Shown here: piece by piece, positions 1 through 12,638 of the stretch | Layout of the letters: every line of letters starts with the position of its first letter | How positions within the stretch are numbered: the first letter of the stretch is position 1 | NCBI GenBank assembly: GCA_903919205.1 | Contig: CAIXHE010000149.1 | Coordinates: 22,201-86,200, forward strand | Source: an uncultured Opitutaceae bacterium | GTDB taxonomy: Bacteria > Verrucomicrobiota > Verrucomicrobiia > Opitutales > Opitutaceae | Length of the DNA stretch: 64,000 nt | Reading direction: 5' to 3' | Program-made: the position numbers and the translations under genes | The notes under the pieces: generated by a model | The model's input: the letters and a program-made list of their open reading frames with translations, nothing else | Told to the model about the DNA's origin: nothing | Database searches by the model: none

Positions 1-498
1 ATCGTGGGAGCGGTGACCTGCAACCATGACTTCGGGTCGCTGGGCGCCGGGTACGCGATGGAGTACTTCGGGGCGGAGGGCCCCCTCGGCGATTCCTCGC
101 CGATCCTCTATCCCGCCGAGCCCCGGCTCCTGGCCGCCGCCCAGCGCGCCCTTGGGCGCCACACCCCGGAGGTCGCCTTCCACCAAACCCCCGCCTACCT
201 GCCCCTCGTGCGCGTCGGCCGCCTGACGGCAGGCGACCAGTTCGGGATCACCGACGAGCGCATCGCGGACATCCGCAAGCAGCTGCAGCCCGACCTCATG
301 GAGATGGAGAGCGGCACCGCCGCCCAGGTATGCTGGTACCTGCGGACGCCCTTCATCTGCATCCGCAGCGGAAGCAACCGAACCCAGAACTCGCCCGACA
401 ACGATTACCAGACCCTCTCGCCCTTTGCCGCACGGCAGGCCGCCCTCTTCACCGTCTCGCTCGTTGGCGAGCTGGCGGGCCGGAAGGCCCCGCGATGA
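1..498 (+). CDS. Nucleoside phosphorylase / MTA-SAH nucleosidase-like protein (5' truncated by window edge)
   Basis: Open from window start; 'DLMEMESGTAAQVCWYLRTPFICIRSGSN' matches the MTAN/PNP family EMEsg..aqv and IR..S motifs. Confidence 0.7.
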   Translation: MVGAVTCNHDFGSLGAGYAMEYFGAEGPLGDSSPILYPAEPRLLAAAQRALGRHTPEVAFHQTPAYLPLVRVGRLTAGDQFGITDERIADIRKQLQPDLMEMESGTAAQVCWYLRTPFICIRSGSNRTQNSPDNDYQTLSPFAARQAALFTVSLVGELAGRKAPR

Positions 499-2111
499 AG
501 CTGTTCTGCAGGGGCGACGCCGACGGCCTGTGCGCCGTGGCCCTGGACAACATCGTCCAGCTGCTGCTGATCCCGGGCCTGTGCATCAGCGTCCTAGGGT
601 TCCGACCCGAGGTCGTCTACGGCCACATCCTCCCGGGCGTCGCCGTGTCCTACCTGGTCGGCAACCTCTTCTATGCCTGGCAGGCGCACCGCCTCGCCAA
701 GCGCGAGAACCGCACCGACGTGTGCGCCCTGCCGTTCGGGCTCAACACCCCGGCGCTGATCGCCTTCGTCTTCCTCGTGATGGCGCCGGCCAAGCAGATC
801 GCGATCGCGCGCGGCGTCGCCGACCCCGACACCATGGCCTGGCGGATCGGTCTCGTCGCCTGCGTGGGCAGCGGGCTGATCGAATTCTCGGGCGCGTTCA
901 TCGCGCGCAGGATCCTCGCCGCCACGCCTCGCGCGGCGCTCCTCGCGTCGCTCTCGGGCGCCGGCCTCGCGTTCCTCTCCATGAACTTCCTGTTCGGGAC
1001 GTTCGCGCACCCGGTCGTCGGCTTCGTGACGCTCGGGCTCGTCCTCCTCTTCTACTTCGGCAAGGTGAAGCCGCGCGGGGGCATCCCCGCCGCGCTCGTG
1101 GTCCTCTCGGTCGGCACCGCGCTCTCGTGGGCCACTCACCTCGCCCCCGTCGGCGCGCTCACCCTCGGCGACGTCGGCTGGCGGGCCCCCGTGCCGGTGC
1201 TCTACGACCTCTGGAGGGGGCTCACCAGCGGCGACATCCTCCCCTACCTCTCGGTGATCCTGCCCATGGGCCTCCTCAACCTTCTCGCCTCGCTCCAGTG
1301 CATCGAGTCGGCCTCGGCGGCCGGGGACACCTACTCGCCCCGATCCTCCCTCATGGTGAACGGTCTCGGCACGTTCGCGGCCGCCTGCTTCGGCTCGCCG
1401 TTCCCGACCTCGATCTACATCGGCCACCCCGCATGGAAGCGGATGGGCGCCCGTGCCGGCTACTCCACCGCCAACGGCATCCTGATCACGCTCGTCTGCC
1501 TGACCGGTGCCATGTCCCCGATCGCCTGGGCGGTCCCCGCCGACGCCGGCATGGCGATCATCATCTGGATCGGCTTCATCATCACGATCCAGGCCTTCGA
1601 GGCCACGCCCCAGCGCCACTGGCCCGCGGTCGTGATGGGCATGGTGCCCGTCATCCTCGGCTGGATCACCTACTGCATGAAGAACGCAGCCCGCTTCGCG
1701 GGCGCCGGCGCGCCGGGCGGCCCCGTGTTCGGGCCCCGCCTCCTGGCCGTGTTCCACGAGGGCGGCGTGCCGGTCGAGGGCGGATTCGCGCTCGAGCAGG
1801 GCACGTTCGTCTGCTCGCTGATCTTCGCCACGATCACGGTGATGATCATCGACCGGCGGCTGGTCACGGCCGCGCTGTGGGCCCTCGCCGCCTCGGCCCT
1901 CAGCCTCCTCGGCTTCCTCCACGCCTGGCGCTACGAGCCCTCGGACACCGTGGGCTCCATGCCGCTCGTCGACTGGCTGGTCGGGGCGCCCCACGCCGCC
2001 GGCGCCCTCTTCCCGGCCCTTCCGTTCGCGGTGGCCTACGCGGCCTTCGCGGCGATCCTCCTCTTCGCGCGGTTCTTCACGGTGGAGGACACCGCGGCCT
2101 CGGAGGCCTGA
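495..2111 (+). CDS. Polytopic membrane permease, NCS2/AzgA-like (xanthine/uracil/purine permease type)
   Basis: ~540 aa with many hydrophobic helices; ATG overlaps upstream TGA (ATGA); preceded by a nucleoside-hydrolase-like gene. Confidence 0.6.
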   Translation: MKLFCRGDADGLCAVALDNIVQLLLIPGLCISVLGFRPEVVYGHILPGVAVSYLVGNLFYAWQAHRLAKRENRTDVCALPFGLNTPALIAFVFLVMAPAKQIAIARGVADPDTMAWRIGLVACVGSGLIEFSGAFIARRILAATPRAALLASLSGAGLAFLSMNFLFGTFAHPVVGFVTLGLVLLFYFGKVKPRGGIPAALVVLSVGTALSWATHLAPVGALTLGDVGWRAPVPVLYDLWRGLTSGDILPYLSVILPMGLLNLLASLQCIESASAAGDTYSPRSSLMVNGLGTFAAACFGSPFPTSIYIGHPAWKRMGARAGYSTANGILITLVCLTGAMSPIAWAVPADAGMAIIIWIGFIITIQAFEATPQRHWPAVVMGMVPVILGWITYCMKNAARFAGAGAPGGPVFGPRLLAVFHEGGVPVEGGFALEQGTFVCSLIFATITVMIIDRRLVTAALWALAASALSLLGFLHAWRYEPSDTVGSMPLVDWLVGAPHAAGALFPALPFAVAYAAFAAILLFARFFTVEDTAASEA

Positions 2112-2119
2112 CCACGGTC

Positions 2120-2629
2120 TCAGGCCCTGCGGGACATCCGGGCCGCCGCCGACCGAAGGGCCGGCAGCACGGCCACGTAGACGAGCGGGATCCAGACGGG
2201 CGCCACGGCCACCCAGCCGAGGACGGCGTGCAGCACCGTGATCCCGAACTTCCTGAAGAAGTCGGCGGGATCGTGACCGAACAGGTCGATCATCGTGCGG
2301 ATGTTGAGCGGGGAGGGTGGCCCTCCGGCGAGCCGGTCGCCCAGGCGCACGAAGACGAGGATCATCGGCAGGTAGACCAGCGTGCAGAGCGCATTCACGC
2401 CCTGGATGATCGCCTGGTTGAGGCCGAGGGCCAGGCCCGCCACGCCGCACACGAGGGTCGCCGTGCCCAGGACGGGAAAAAGCCCGCAGGCGCTGCCCAC
2501 CGCCAGGGTGAGCGCGATCTTGCGCGGGGTGACCCCCTGGGTGAGCTGCCGTCGCACCGGTTCGACGATCCAGCGCGTCCAGAGGCCCCGCCTCGGGGTC
2601 GGAATGGGTGCGTCGGCGGGAGCAGTCAT
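2120..2629 (-). CDS. DUF2062 family membrane protein
   Basis: 'LTQGVTPRKIALTLAVGSACGLFPVLGTATLVCGVAGLALGLNQAIIQ' typical DUF2062; start at cat 2627-2629. Confidence 0.75.
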   Translation of the reverse strand: MTAPADAPIPTPRRGLWTRWIVEPVRRQLTQGVTPRKIALTLAVGSACGLFPVLGTATLVCGVAGLALGLNQAIIQGVNALCTLVYLPMILVFVRLGDRLAGGPPSPLNIRTMIDLFGHDPADFFRKFGITVLHAVLGWVAVAPVWIPLVYVAVLPALRSAAARMSRRA

Positions 2630-2684
2630 GATAGGTCGTACGAGCGGCGGCGCGGGCGGGGTGCATCCCTCCCGCCCGGGCGCC

Positions 2685-3113
2685 CTAGCATCCCAGGAAC
2701 CGGGACTGCCATTCGGGGCGCTTGAGCGGCCGGGGACGGTAGACCCCGAATACCGCGTAGCGGCTGCGCGCGATGGCCCAGTAGACCGCGTCGCGCAGGA
2801 CGCGCGGCACCCAGCGCAGCCATAGGGCGGCCCTCCACGCCCCCCCAAGGACGGCGATCGCCGCCAGGGCCCCGTCGGTGCGCAGGAGGTAGGCTCCCGG
2901 CCGGGCGGCGGCCCAGTCGGGCACGAACACCAGGCTCGAGAAGTCCGCCACCGGCAATCCCTGGGTCCTCAGGTAAGCCTGGGCTGGGGCGCTCTGCAGC
3001 GGCGCGAAGTGAAGGCGCCCCGCGCCGTCCCGGCGCAGGAGGAAGCGCACGACGCCGTTGCAAAGCCCGCATTCGCCGTCGTACAGGAGCACCGGTGTGG
3101 CTTCCTTGGACAT
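2685..3113 (-). CDS. DCC-family thiol-disulfide oxidoreductase (DUF393)
   Basis: 'VLLYDGECGLCNGVVRFLLRRD' N-terminal DxxCxxC motif of DUF393. Confidence 0.85.
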   Translation of the reverse strand: MSKEATPVLLYDGECGLCNGVVRFLLRRDGAGRLHFAPLQSAPAQAYLRTQGLPVADFSSLVFVPDWAAARPGAYLLRTDGALAAIAVLGGAWRAALWLRWVPRVLRDAVYWAIARSRYAVFGVYRPRPLKRPEWQSRFLGC

Positions 3114-3233
3114 GCCCCCAGCGTTCCACAGTTCACCCCGGGCGGCAACCCAAGGCGCGAGCCCGGCCCCGGCCGCCCGGCCACAGAATGGGGTGGCCTG
3201 CGCGGGCCCGGCACGCTAGGCCCTCGGCTCGCG

Positions 3234-4325
3234 ATGCCCGAGCTGCGACTCCTTGCCGATGACCTGACGGGGGCGCTGGACGCGGCCGCGCAGTTCGCGA
3301 CGGCCGCGCGCCCCCTTCCGGTGTTCCTCGGGCACCGTGTGCCCGGCGCGCTGCCCCGCGACTTCGCGATCGACCTGGCCACCCGCGAGCGCGACCCCGC
3401 GTCCTCCGCCGGGATCGTCCGGCTGCGGGCCGGCCTGCTGCAACCCGGCCGCGGCGCCATCGCCTTCTTCAAGGTCGACAGCCTGCTTCGGGGCCACCCC
3501 TCCCTCGATCTGGCGGCCGCCCTCGGGGCCGTGGGCGTCGCGCACTGCATCGTCGCCCCGGCGTTCCCCTTCCACGGGCGCGTGACGCGGGGAGGCCTGC
3601 AGCACGTGCTGCAGGCGGGCTCCGCGTCACGCGTGGGCGAGGACCTGTTCTCCACCCTGACCTCCATCGGGCTGCGCGTGCACAGGGCTCGCCCCGGGCA
3701 GGCGGTGCCCCACGGTGTCAGCCTCTGGGACGCGGAGACGGACGCGGACCTGCTGAGGATCGCCCGCTCGGGCCTTGAGCTGGCCGAGCCCGTCCTCTGG
3801 TGCGGCACCGCGGGCCTCGCCTCGGCGCTGGCCGGCGGCGCGGCGCCCACGTTCGGCCGCTGGGAGCGCCCGCTGCTCGGCGTCTTCGGCTCGGACCATC
3901 CGGTCACGGCCGGCCAACTGGCCGCCTGCGGCCAGGAGGTGCTCTCGTGCACCGACGCCGGTCCCGAGCTCTGCCGCCAGATCTCCCTCAGGCTCGAGTC
4001 CCCGGGCCTCTGCCTGCTGCGCTTCGACCTGCCCCGGGGCCTCGGCCGCACCGCGGCCGCCGAACGCATCGCTCGGGCCCTCTCCGAGGTCTCGCGCTTC
4101 GTGCGCACCCCGGCGAGTCTCCTCGTCTCGGGAGGCGAGACGCTCTCGGCGCTCTGCGGAGCGCTCGGCACCGATCACCTCTCCGTGCGGGGCCAGGCGC
4201 TGCCCGGCGTGCCCGTCTCCACCATGGCCGGGGGCCGCTGGGACGGGACCCGCGTACTTTCCAAGTCCGGGGCCTTCGGCGAGGAGCGGCTCGTGCGCTG
4301 GCTGGTCTCGCCCGAATCCCCCTGA
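3234..4325 (+). CDS. Four-carbon acid sugar kinase family protein (DUF1537)
   Basis: 'LRLLADDLTGALDAAAQFA' N-terminus and C-terminal 'LLVSGGETLSALCGALG' typical of DUF1537 kinases. Confidence 0.75.
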   Translation: MPELRLLADDLTGALDAAAQFATAARPLPVFLGHRVPGALPRDFAIDLATRERDPASSAGIVRLRAGLLQPGRGAIAFFKVDSLLRGHPSLDLAAALGAVGVAHCIVAPAFPFHGRVTRGGLQHVLQAGSASRVGEDLFSTLTSIGLRVHRARPGQAVPHGVSLWDAETDADLLRIARSGLELAEPVLWCGTAGLASALAGGAAPTFGRWERPLLGVFGSDHPVTAGQLAACGQEVLSCTDAGPELCRQISLRLESPGLCLLRFDLPRGLGRTAAAERIARALSEVSRFVRTPASLLVSGGETLSALCGALGTDHLSVRGQALPGVPVSTMAGGRWDGTRVLSKSGAFGEERLVRWLVSPESP

Positions 4326-4332
4326 GCGGCGC

Positions 4333-5640
4333 CTAGGCCGGGTCCCCGAAGTTCGCCCGGGCCTTGGCGTCGTCGAACTCCCCCTCCCAGCGCGCCACCA
4401 CGACGCTCGCCAGGCAGTTGCCCAACACGTTCACGGAGGTGCGCGCCATGTCGAGCAGGGCGTCGACGCCGAGGATCATCGCCGCGCCCTCGAGCGGAAG
4501 GCCGAAGGACTGCAGCGCGGCGACCAGGACCACGAGCGACGCGCGGGGGACCGCAGCGACGCCCTTCGAGGTCAGCATGAGCGTCAGCATCATCGTCACC
4601 TGCTGGCCGAGGCCGATGTGGACGCCGGTCGTCGTCTCGGCCGCCTGCGCCACGAAGACGGAGGCCACCGCGAGGTAGAGCGTCGAGCCGTCGAGGTTGA
4701 ACGTGTAGCCCGCCGGAAGCACGAAGCCCACGATCCCCCCGGGCACGCCCAGGCGCTCCATCAGGTCGAAGGCCTTGGGCAGCGCGGCCTCGCTGTTGGC
4801 GGTGGCGAACGCGATCGTGAACGGCTCGCGCGCCGCGCGGCAGAAGGGCCTGAGCGGCACCCGTGCGATCCAGATGACCGCGCCAAAGACGAGCGCGACG
4901 AAGACGACGAGGGCGGCGTAGAGCGTCAGCACCAGCTTGCCGAGGCCGAGGAGCGACGAAAGGCCCTGGTGGCCCACCGTCACGGCGATCGCTGCGCCCA
5001 CGCCGTAGGGCGCGAGCCTCATGATGATCCCCGCGAACTTGAACATCACCTGCGTGAGGCTCGCAAAGAAGGCGAGCACGGGCCGTCCCTGATCACCCGC
5101 CGCCAGGACCGCCATCGCGAAGATGACCGAGAACGTCACCACCTGCAGGACGTCGTTGCGCGCCATGGCGTCGATGACGCTGGTCGGGAAGATGTGCATC
5201 AGGGTCTCGGGGAGGGTGAGGGGCCTCGACTGGACCGCCGCACCCAGATTCGCGGCGGCGCCCGACAGCCGCACGCCGACGCCCGGGCCGAGGAGGTTCA
5301 CGGCGGCGAGGCCCACCGCCAGGGCGGCGGTCGTGACGACCTCGAAGTAGAGCAGCGTCTTCGCCCCGACCCGGCCGACCTTCTTCACGTCCCCGGTGCC
5401 TGCGATGCCCTGCACGATGCTCCCGAGGATCAGGGGGGCGATCATCAGCTTGATCAGGTGCAGGAACACGTCGCGCACGAGCTCGAGCCAGGTGTTCCAC
5501 GACGCCTGAAGGGCCGCCGGCTGGCCGTTCAGCCAGGCCCCCACCGCGCAGCCGGTCGCCAGGCCGATCACGATCTGCTGGGTCTGCGTGGGCCGAATCC
5601 TCGGGACGGATCGGGGCTCGGCCGTGCCAGGGGAAGCCAT
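4333..5640 (-). CDS. Dicarboxylate/amino acid:cation symporter (DAACS family)
   Basis: 'FLHLIKLMIAPLILGSIVQGIAG', 'FTIAFATANSEAALPKAFDLMERLGVP', 'AGYTFNLDGSTLYLAVASVFVAQA'. Confidence 0.93.
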   Translation of the reverse strand: MASPGTAEPRSVPRIRPTQTQQIVIGLATGCAVGAWLNGQPAALQASWNTWLELVRDVFLHLIKLMIAPLILGSIVQGIAGTGDVKKVGRVGAKTLLYFEVVTTAALAVGLAAVNLLGPGVGVRLSGAAANLGAAVQSRPLTLPETLMHIFPTSVIDAMARNDVLQVVTFSVIFAMAVLAAGDQGRPVLAFFASLTQVMFKFAGIIMRLAPYGVGAAIAVTVGHQGLSSLLGLGKLVLTLYAALVVFVALVFGAVIWIARVPLRPFCRAAREPFTIAFATANSEAALPKAFDLMERLGVPGGIVGFVLPAGYTFNLDGSTLYLAVASVFVAQAAETTTGVHIGLGQQVTMMLTLMLTSKGVAAVPRASLVVLVAALQSFGLPLEGAAMILGVDALLDMARTSVNVLGNCLASVVVARWEGEFDDAKARANFGDPA

Positions 5641-5704
5641 CCCCGTTTGTTTCAGCGGCCGGCCCCCGCGCCAAGCCTGAAGACCGGGCGCCGCCCAAAA
5701 GCCG

Positions 5705-9006
<3,302 letters not shown>

Positions 9007-9010
<4 letters not shown>

Positions 9011-10203
9011 GGCGCGGCCTCGCTTTCCGCGAGGGCCTTCAGGCCCGACCAGTCCAACGGCACGAACCGGCCCCCCTGCATGATCGTGGGCCACACCCGG
9101 TGGCAGGCCTGGTGCTCGGAGGCCGTGATCTCGAGCTCCTGGCCGAGCCCGACATCGAACCTGCCGAGCGCCTCCAGGCCGGTGACGATCGACTCGCGGG
9201 TGGGCTCGCCGCGGATGTTCTCGAGCGCCCTCACGAGCACGCGCGCGGCGATGTAGCCCTCGAGGCTGGTGAAGCCGGGCGCGGCCCCGGGGTCGCGCAG
9301 CTTCAGGTCCGACTGGAATTCCGCCACCAGCGGGACCCCCACGTCGAAGGGATGCGGGACCACCTGGGTGATCACGACGCGGGCGTCGGTCTTGCCGAGG
9401 GCGGCGGCCAGAGGCGCCGCCCCGACAAACGAGACGTTCATGAACAGGGGGTTGAAGCCGGAGTCCCGGCAGAGGCGGATGAACTTCGCGCAGGGCCCGT
9501 AGGTCCCGACCATCACGACCGCGCGGGGCGTGTGCGGGGCGAGCAGAAGGTTCGCGACCGCGTCCTCGACTGCGAGCGTGTTGCGCTTGTACTTCACGCG
9601 CACGACCGAGGCCTCGTCCTTGAGCCCGTGGCGCCGGAGCGCGGCCATGACGCCCCTGAAGCCAGAGTCGCCGTAACCGTCGCTCTGCGTGAAGAAGGCG
9701 ATGTCCTCTGGTGCGAGGCCGCCCTTGTCGATCAGGGCGTCGATCATCGCCGTTCCCTCCTCCGAGTAGCTGGCCCGGAAGTTGATCACGTAGCGCTCAG
9801 GCGGGCTGTTGCGAAGGACATCGGAGCCGCTGTAGCCGGCGAAGAACAGCGTGTGCGCCGCCTGCGCGATCGGCACCGCGGCGATCGCCGTCGGCGTGCC
9901 GACGTTGCCGATCACCGCGAGCACCTGGTCCTTCTCGATCAACTCGCGCATGTTAGGGACGGTGCGTGTGGGCTCGTAGCCGTCGTCGAGTGTGATCAGG
10001 CGCAGCCTGCGCCCGTGCACGCCCCCGGAACGGTTGGCCCGCTCCAGTCCCGCCTCCACCCCGAGGCGCATCCCTTCGCCTAGGTCCGATGCCGAACCCG
10101 TGAGGACGGTGGACATCCCCAGCAGGAGCTCGGGCGCGTCCGCCCGCGCCCCGAACGGCGTGGCTGCCAGAAGGGCGGCCAGGGCAAACCTTGCCCCCCT
10201 CAT
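9007..10203 (-). CDS. ABC transporter substrate-binding protein, branched-chain amino acid (LivJ-like) type
   Basis: Signal peptide; 'LLLGMSTVLTGSASDLGEGMRLGVEAGLERANRSGGVHGRRLRLITLDDGYEP'; overlaps kinase start. Confidence 0.92.
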
Positions 10204-10412
10204 GGAGCGTCCTCCAGGCGCGTGCGGTGCCCGCGCGCATGCCTCGGCAGGCGCGTTTGGATGCGCTGGCATCGGTCGCGGACGGTCATGGGAAGGGCTT
10301 CCGGGAAGTCCTCTGGGGAGTGCCCGGTTGCAGCTTGTATCGGCGGATCAGGGGGGTTCTTGAGACCCCATCCGGTGCGGTTGCCGCCCAGGCCAGCCGT
10401 TCATCTTCAAGA

Positions 10413-10431
10413 ATCTAATGATTAATTAGAT
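10413..10431. promoter_or_regulatory. Perfect inverted repeat ATCTAAT-GATTA-ATTAGAT, possible operator
   Basis: 7-bp perfect arms in an AT-rich patch between the M50 gene and the binding-protein/kinase operon. Confidence 0.3.
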
Positions 10432-10478
10432 AGGGAACCGGGGGGTCTTCCTTGACCCACGGGTATTTTCCCCGACTT

Positions 10479-11165
10479 TCAGGCGTAGAGGAGATGGGCC
10501 ACGACCCGCAGGAGCGGAATGAGGAGCGGCGGGATGACCCGCCAAGCCACCACCATTCCTGCCAGACGGAGCGCGGGATGCCTCATAATCTCCGCGTAGC
10601 GCTGGGCCGCGCCCGGGGACAGCAGCAGGAGGGGGGCGCTGCTGCCGTCGAGCGGTGGCAGCGGGACCATGTTGAACAGGCACAGCAGCACGTTGAGCGA
10701 AAGGAGGATGCTCAGCAGGCTCGCCAGGAGGGCGATCGGGCTGCCGGCTGCACCGACGGCCAGAGTCGAAACCGTCATCCGGTAGGGCGGCCCCACGAGC
10801 CCCGACTCGTAGCCAAGCCTGATCAGCAGCCCCGCTGAGATGGCCAGCACCAGGTTCGTGGCGGGTCCCGCGAGGGCCATGAGTGCCGCGCGCTTCGGGT
10901 ACTCGCGCGCCCAGGAGACGCTGTAGGGCGCGCTGGCCCAGCCGATGATCCAGCCGCCGGAGAGCCAGGAAAGGATGGGAACCAGCACCATTCCCATGGG
11001 CTCCCTGCGGATGTGGGGCACCGGGTTGAGGGTCACCTGGCCGCCGCGAGCTGCAGTCGGGTCCCCCAGGCGCAGGGCGGACCACGCATGCGCAGCCTCG
11101 TGGCAGACGGTGGAGAACAGGAAGGCACCGTACCACAGGCAGCCGCTCAGGAGGTCGTGATCCAC
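10479..11165 (-). CDS. Site-2 protease (M50) family membrane protein
   Basis: 'STVCHEAAHAWSALRLGDPTA' (HExxH), 'LNLLLCLFNMVPLPPLDGSS'-like second motif, several TMs. Confidence 0.85.
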   Translation of the reverse strand: MDHDLLSGCLWYGAFLFSTVCHEAAHAWSALRLGDPTAARGGQVTLNPVPHIRREPMGMVLVPILSWLSGGWIIGWASAPYSVSWAREYPKRAALMALAGPATNLVLAISAGLLIRLGYESGLVGPPYRMTVSTLAVGAAGSPIALLASLLSILLSLNVLLCLFNMVPLPPLDGSSAPLLLLSPGAAQRYAEIMRHPALRLAGMVVAWRVIPPLLIPLLRVVAHLLYA

Positions 11166-11291
11166 AAGCGACCCCTATCGGCGGGCCCCTTCGTTGGCAA
11201 ATCTTGCCGATTGACCAACCCTTGCTTAGGGTTCCGGTCCTGTCAGCCCCGCCCAAGAGATCCACGCGACCACGCGAATCCAGCCCTCCCC

Positions 11292-12638
11292 ATGAGACCT
11301 CTCCGATTCCTTCTCGTTTTCCTGACCGCGGCCATCGCCTCGAGGCCCGCCGCAGCCCAGCAAGCCCGCGTCAGCCCGCACGAAACCTTCAGCGCCGTCC
11401 TCGGTGACCGCCATTCGGGCAACCGCGTCACCGTGGTGTACGGCCGGCCCTACTCCAAGGACCCCAAGACCGGGGAAATCCGCAAGATCTGGGGCGGCCT
11501 CGTCCCCTACGGCGAGGCCTACCGGCTCGGGGCCGACGAGGCCACGCTCTTTGTCACCGAGAAGCCGATCGTCTTCCCCGACGCGACCCTCCCTGCGGGC
11601 GCCTACACGCTCTACCTCGTCCCGTCCGACACCGGCGCGACCAAGCTCGCCTTCAGCTCGAACGTGGGCAAGTGGGGCACGCCGGTGGACGAGACCCACG
11701 ACGTGACCCGCGTCGACATGGAGCGCTCCGCGCTCGCGGCCCCCGTTGACCAGCTGACCCTGTCGATCGACAAGGGCGCCGACGGCAACGGGACGCTGCG
11801 CGTCCGCTGGGAGACGACCGAGTTCTCGCTCCTGCTGCGAGCGCCCGCCCCCCGCGTCGACTTTCCCCAGGCAAGCCCCGCCTCGACGCTTCGCCAGCGC
11901 GTGGGCGTGACCGACGTCGAGGTCGTCTACTCGAGGCCGAGCGCCAGGGGCCGCACGATGCTCGGGGGCTTGAATCCCTACGGCGAGGTCTGGCGCACCG
12001 GCGCCAACAGCGCCACCCGGATCTCCTTCAGCACGCCGGTCACGTTCCAGGGAGCCGCCGTCGCGGCGGGTTCCTACGAGCTCTTCACGATCCCCGGCAA
12101 GGACACCTGGACCGTGATCCTTCAGAAGGCCTCCGGCCAGTGGGGCGCCTACGCGTACGACCCCAAGAAGGATGTGCTGCGCGTCACGGCCACGCCGGTC
12201 GCGCTCGCGCAGCCCCTCGAGACATTCCAGATCACCTTCGGCGACCTTCGCGACGACTCGGCGACCCTCAACCTCGAGTGGGAGGCCGTTCGCGTGCCGG
12301 TAAAGCTCGGCTTCAACGTCGTCGACACGATCGTTCCTCAGATCAACGCCGTCATGGCGGGATCCGGGACGAAGCCCTACCTGCAGTCCGCGCTGTTCTA
12401 CCTCGACCACGACCTCGACCTCGCGAAGGCCAAGGGCTGGATCGACGCCGAGATCGCCGCGCATCCCGACCAGTTCTACTACTACTACCACAAGGCGAGG
12501 CTCCTCGCGAAGATGGGGGACAAGCCCGGCGCGCTTGAGGCCGCCCGAAAGTCGATCGATCTCGCCTCGAAGGCGACCGGTCCCGAGAAGGACGAATACA
12601 TCCGCCTGAACGAGGCCCTCATCGCGCGCCTTAAGTGA
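11292..12638 (+). CDS. DUF2911 domain protein with two tandem DUF2911 modules and C-terminal helical/TPR-like region
   Basis: Signal peptide; 'VTVVYGRPYSKDPKTGEIRKIWGGLVPYGEAYRLGADEAT' and 'VEVVYSRPSARGRTMLGGLNPYGEVWRTGANSAT' are homologous repeats. Confidence 0.85.
   Translation: MRPLRFLLVFLTAAIASRPAAAQQARVSPHETFSAVLGDRHSGNRVTVVYGRPYSKDPKTGEIRKIWGGLVPYGEAYRLGADEATLFVTEKPIVFPDATLPAGAYTLYLVPSDTGATKLAFSSNVGKWGTPVDETHDVTRVDMERSALAAPVDQLTLSIDKGADGNGTLRVRWETTEFSLLLRAPAPRVDFPQASPASTLRQRVGVTDVEVVYSRPSARGRTMLGGLNPYGEVWRTGANSATRISFSTPVTFQGAAVAAGSYELFTIPGKDTWTVILQKASGQWGAYAYDPKKDVLRVTATPVALAQPLETFQITFGDLRDDSATLNLEWEAVRVPVKLGFNVVDTIVPQINAVMAGSGTKPYLQSALFYLDHDLDLAKAKGWIDAEIAAHPDQFYYYYHKARLLAKMGDKPGALEAARKSIDLASKATGPEKDEYIRLNEALIARLK

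Noticed and set aside
330-494. N-terminal extension of the permease ORF upstream of 495
   Set aside because: Overlaps the nucleosidase in another frame; ATG at 495 gives the usual ATGA coupling and a plausible N-terminus.
594-2666. 690-aa minus-strand ORF antisense to the permease gene
   Set aside because: Low-complexity Arg/Gly/Asp-rich product typical of the antisense frame in GC-rich coding DNA; the plus-strand permease has clear TM structure.
425-2725. 766-aa plus-strand alternate-frame ORF
   Set aside because: Arg/Pro/His-rich translation of an alternate frame; overlaps the better supported permease and spans the minus-strand DUF2062 gene.
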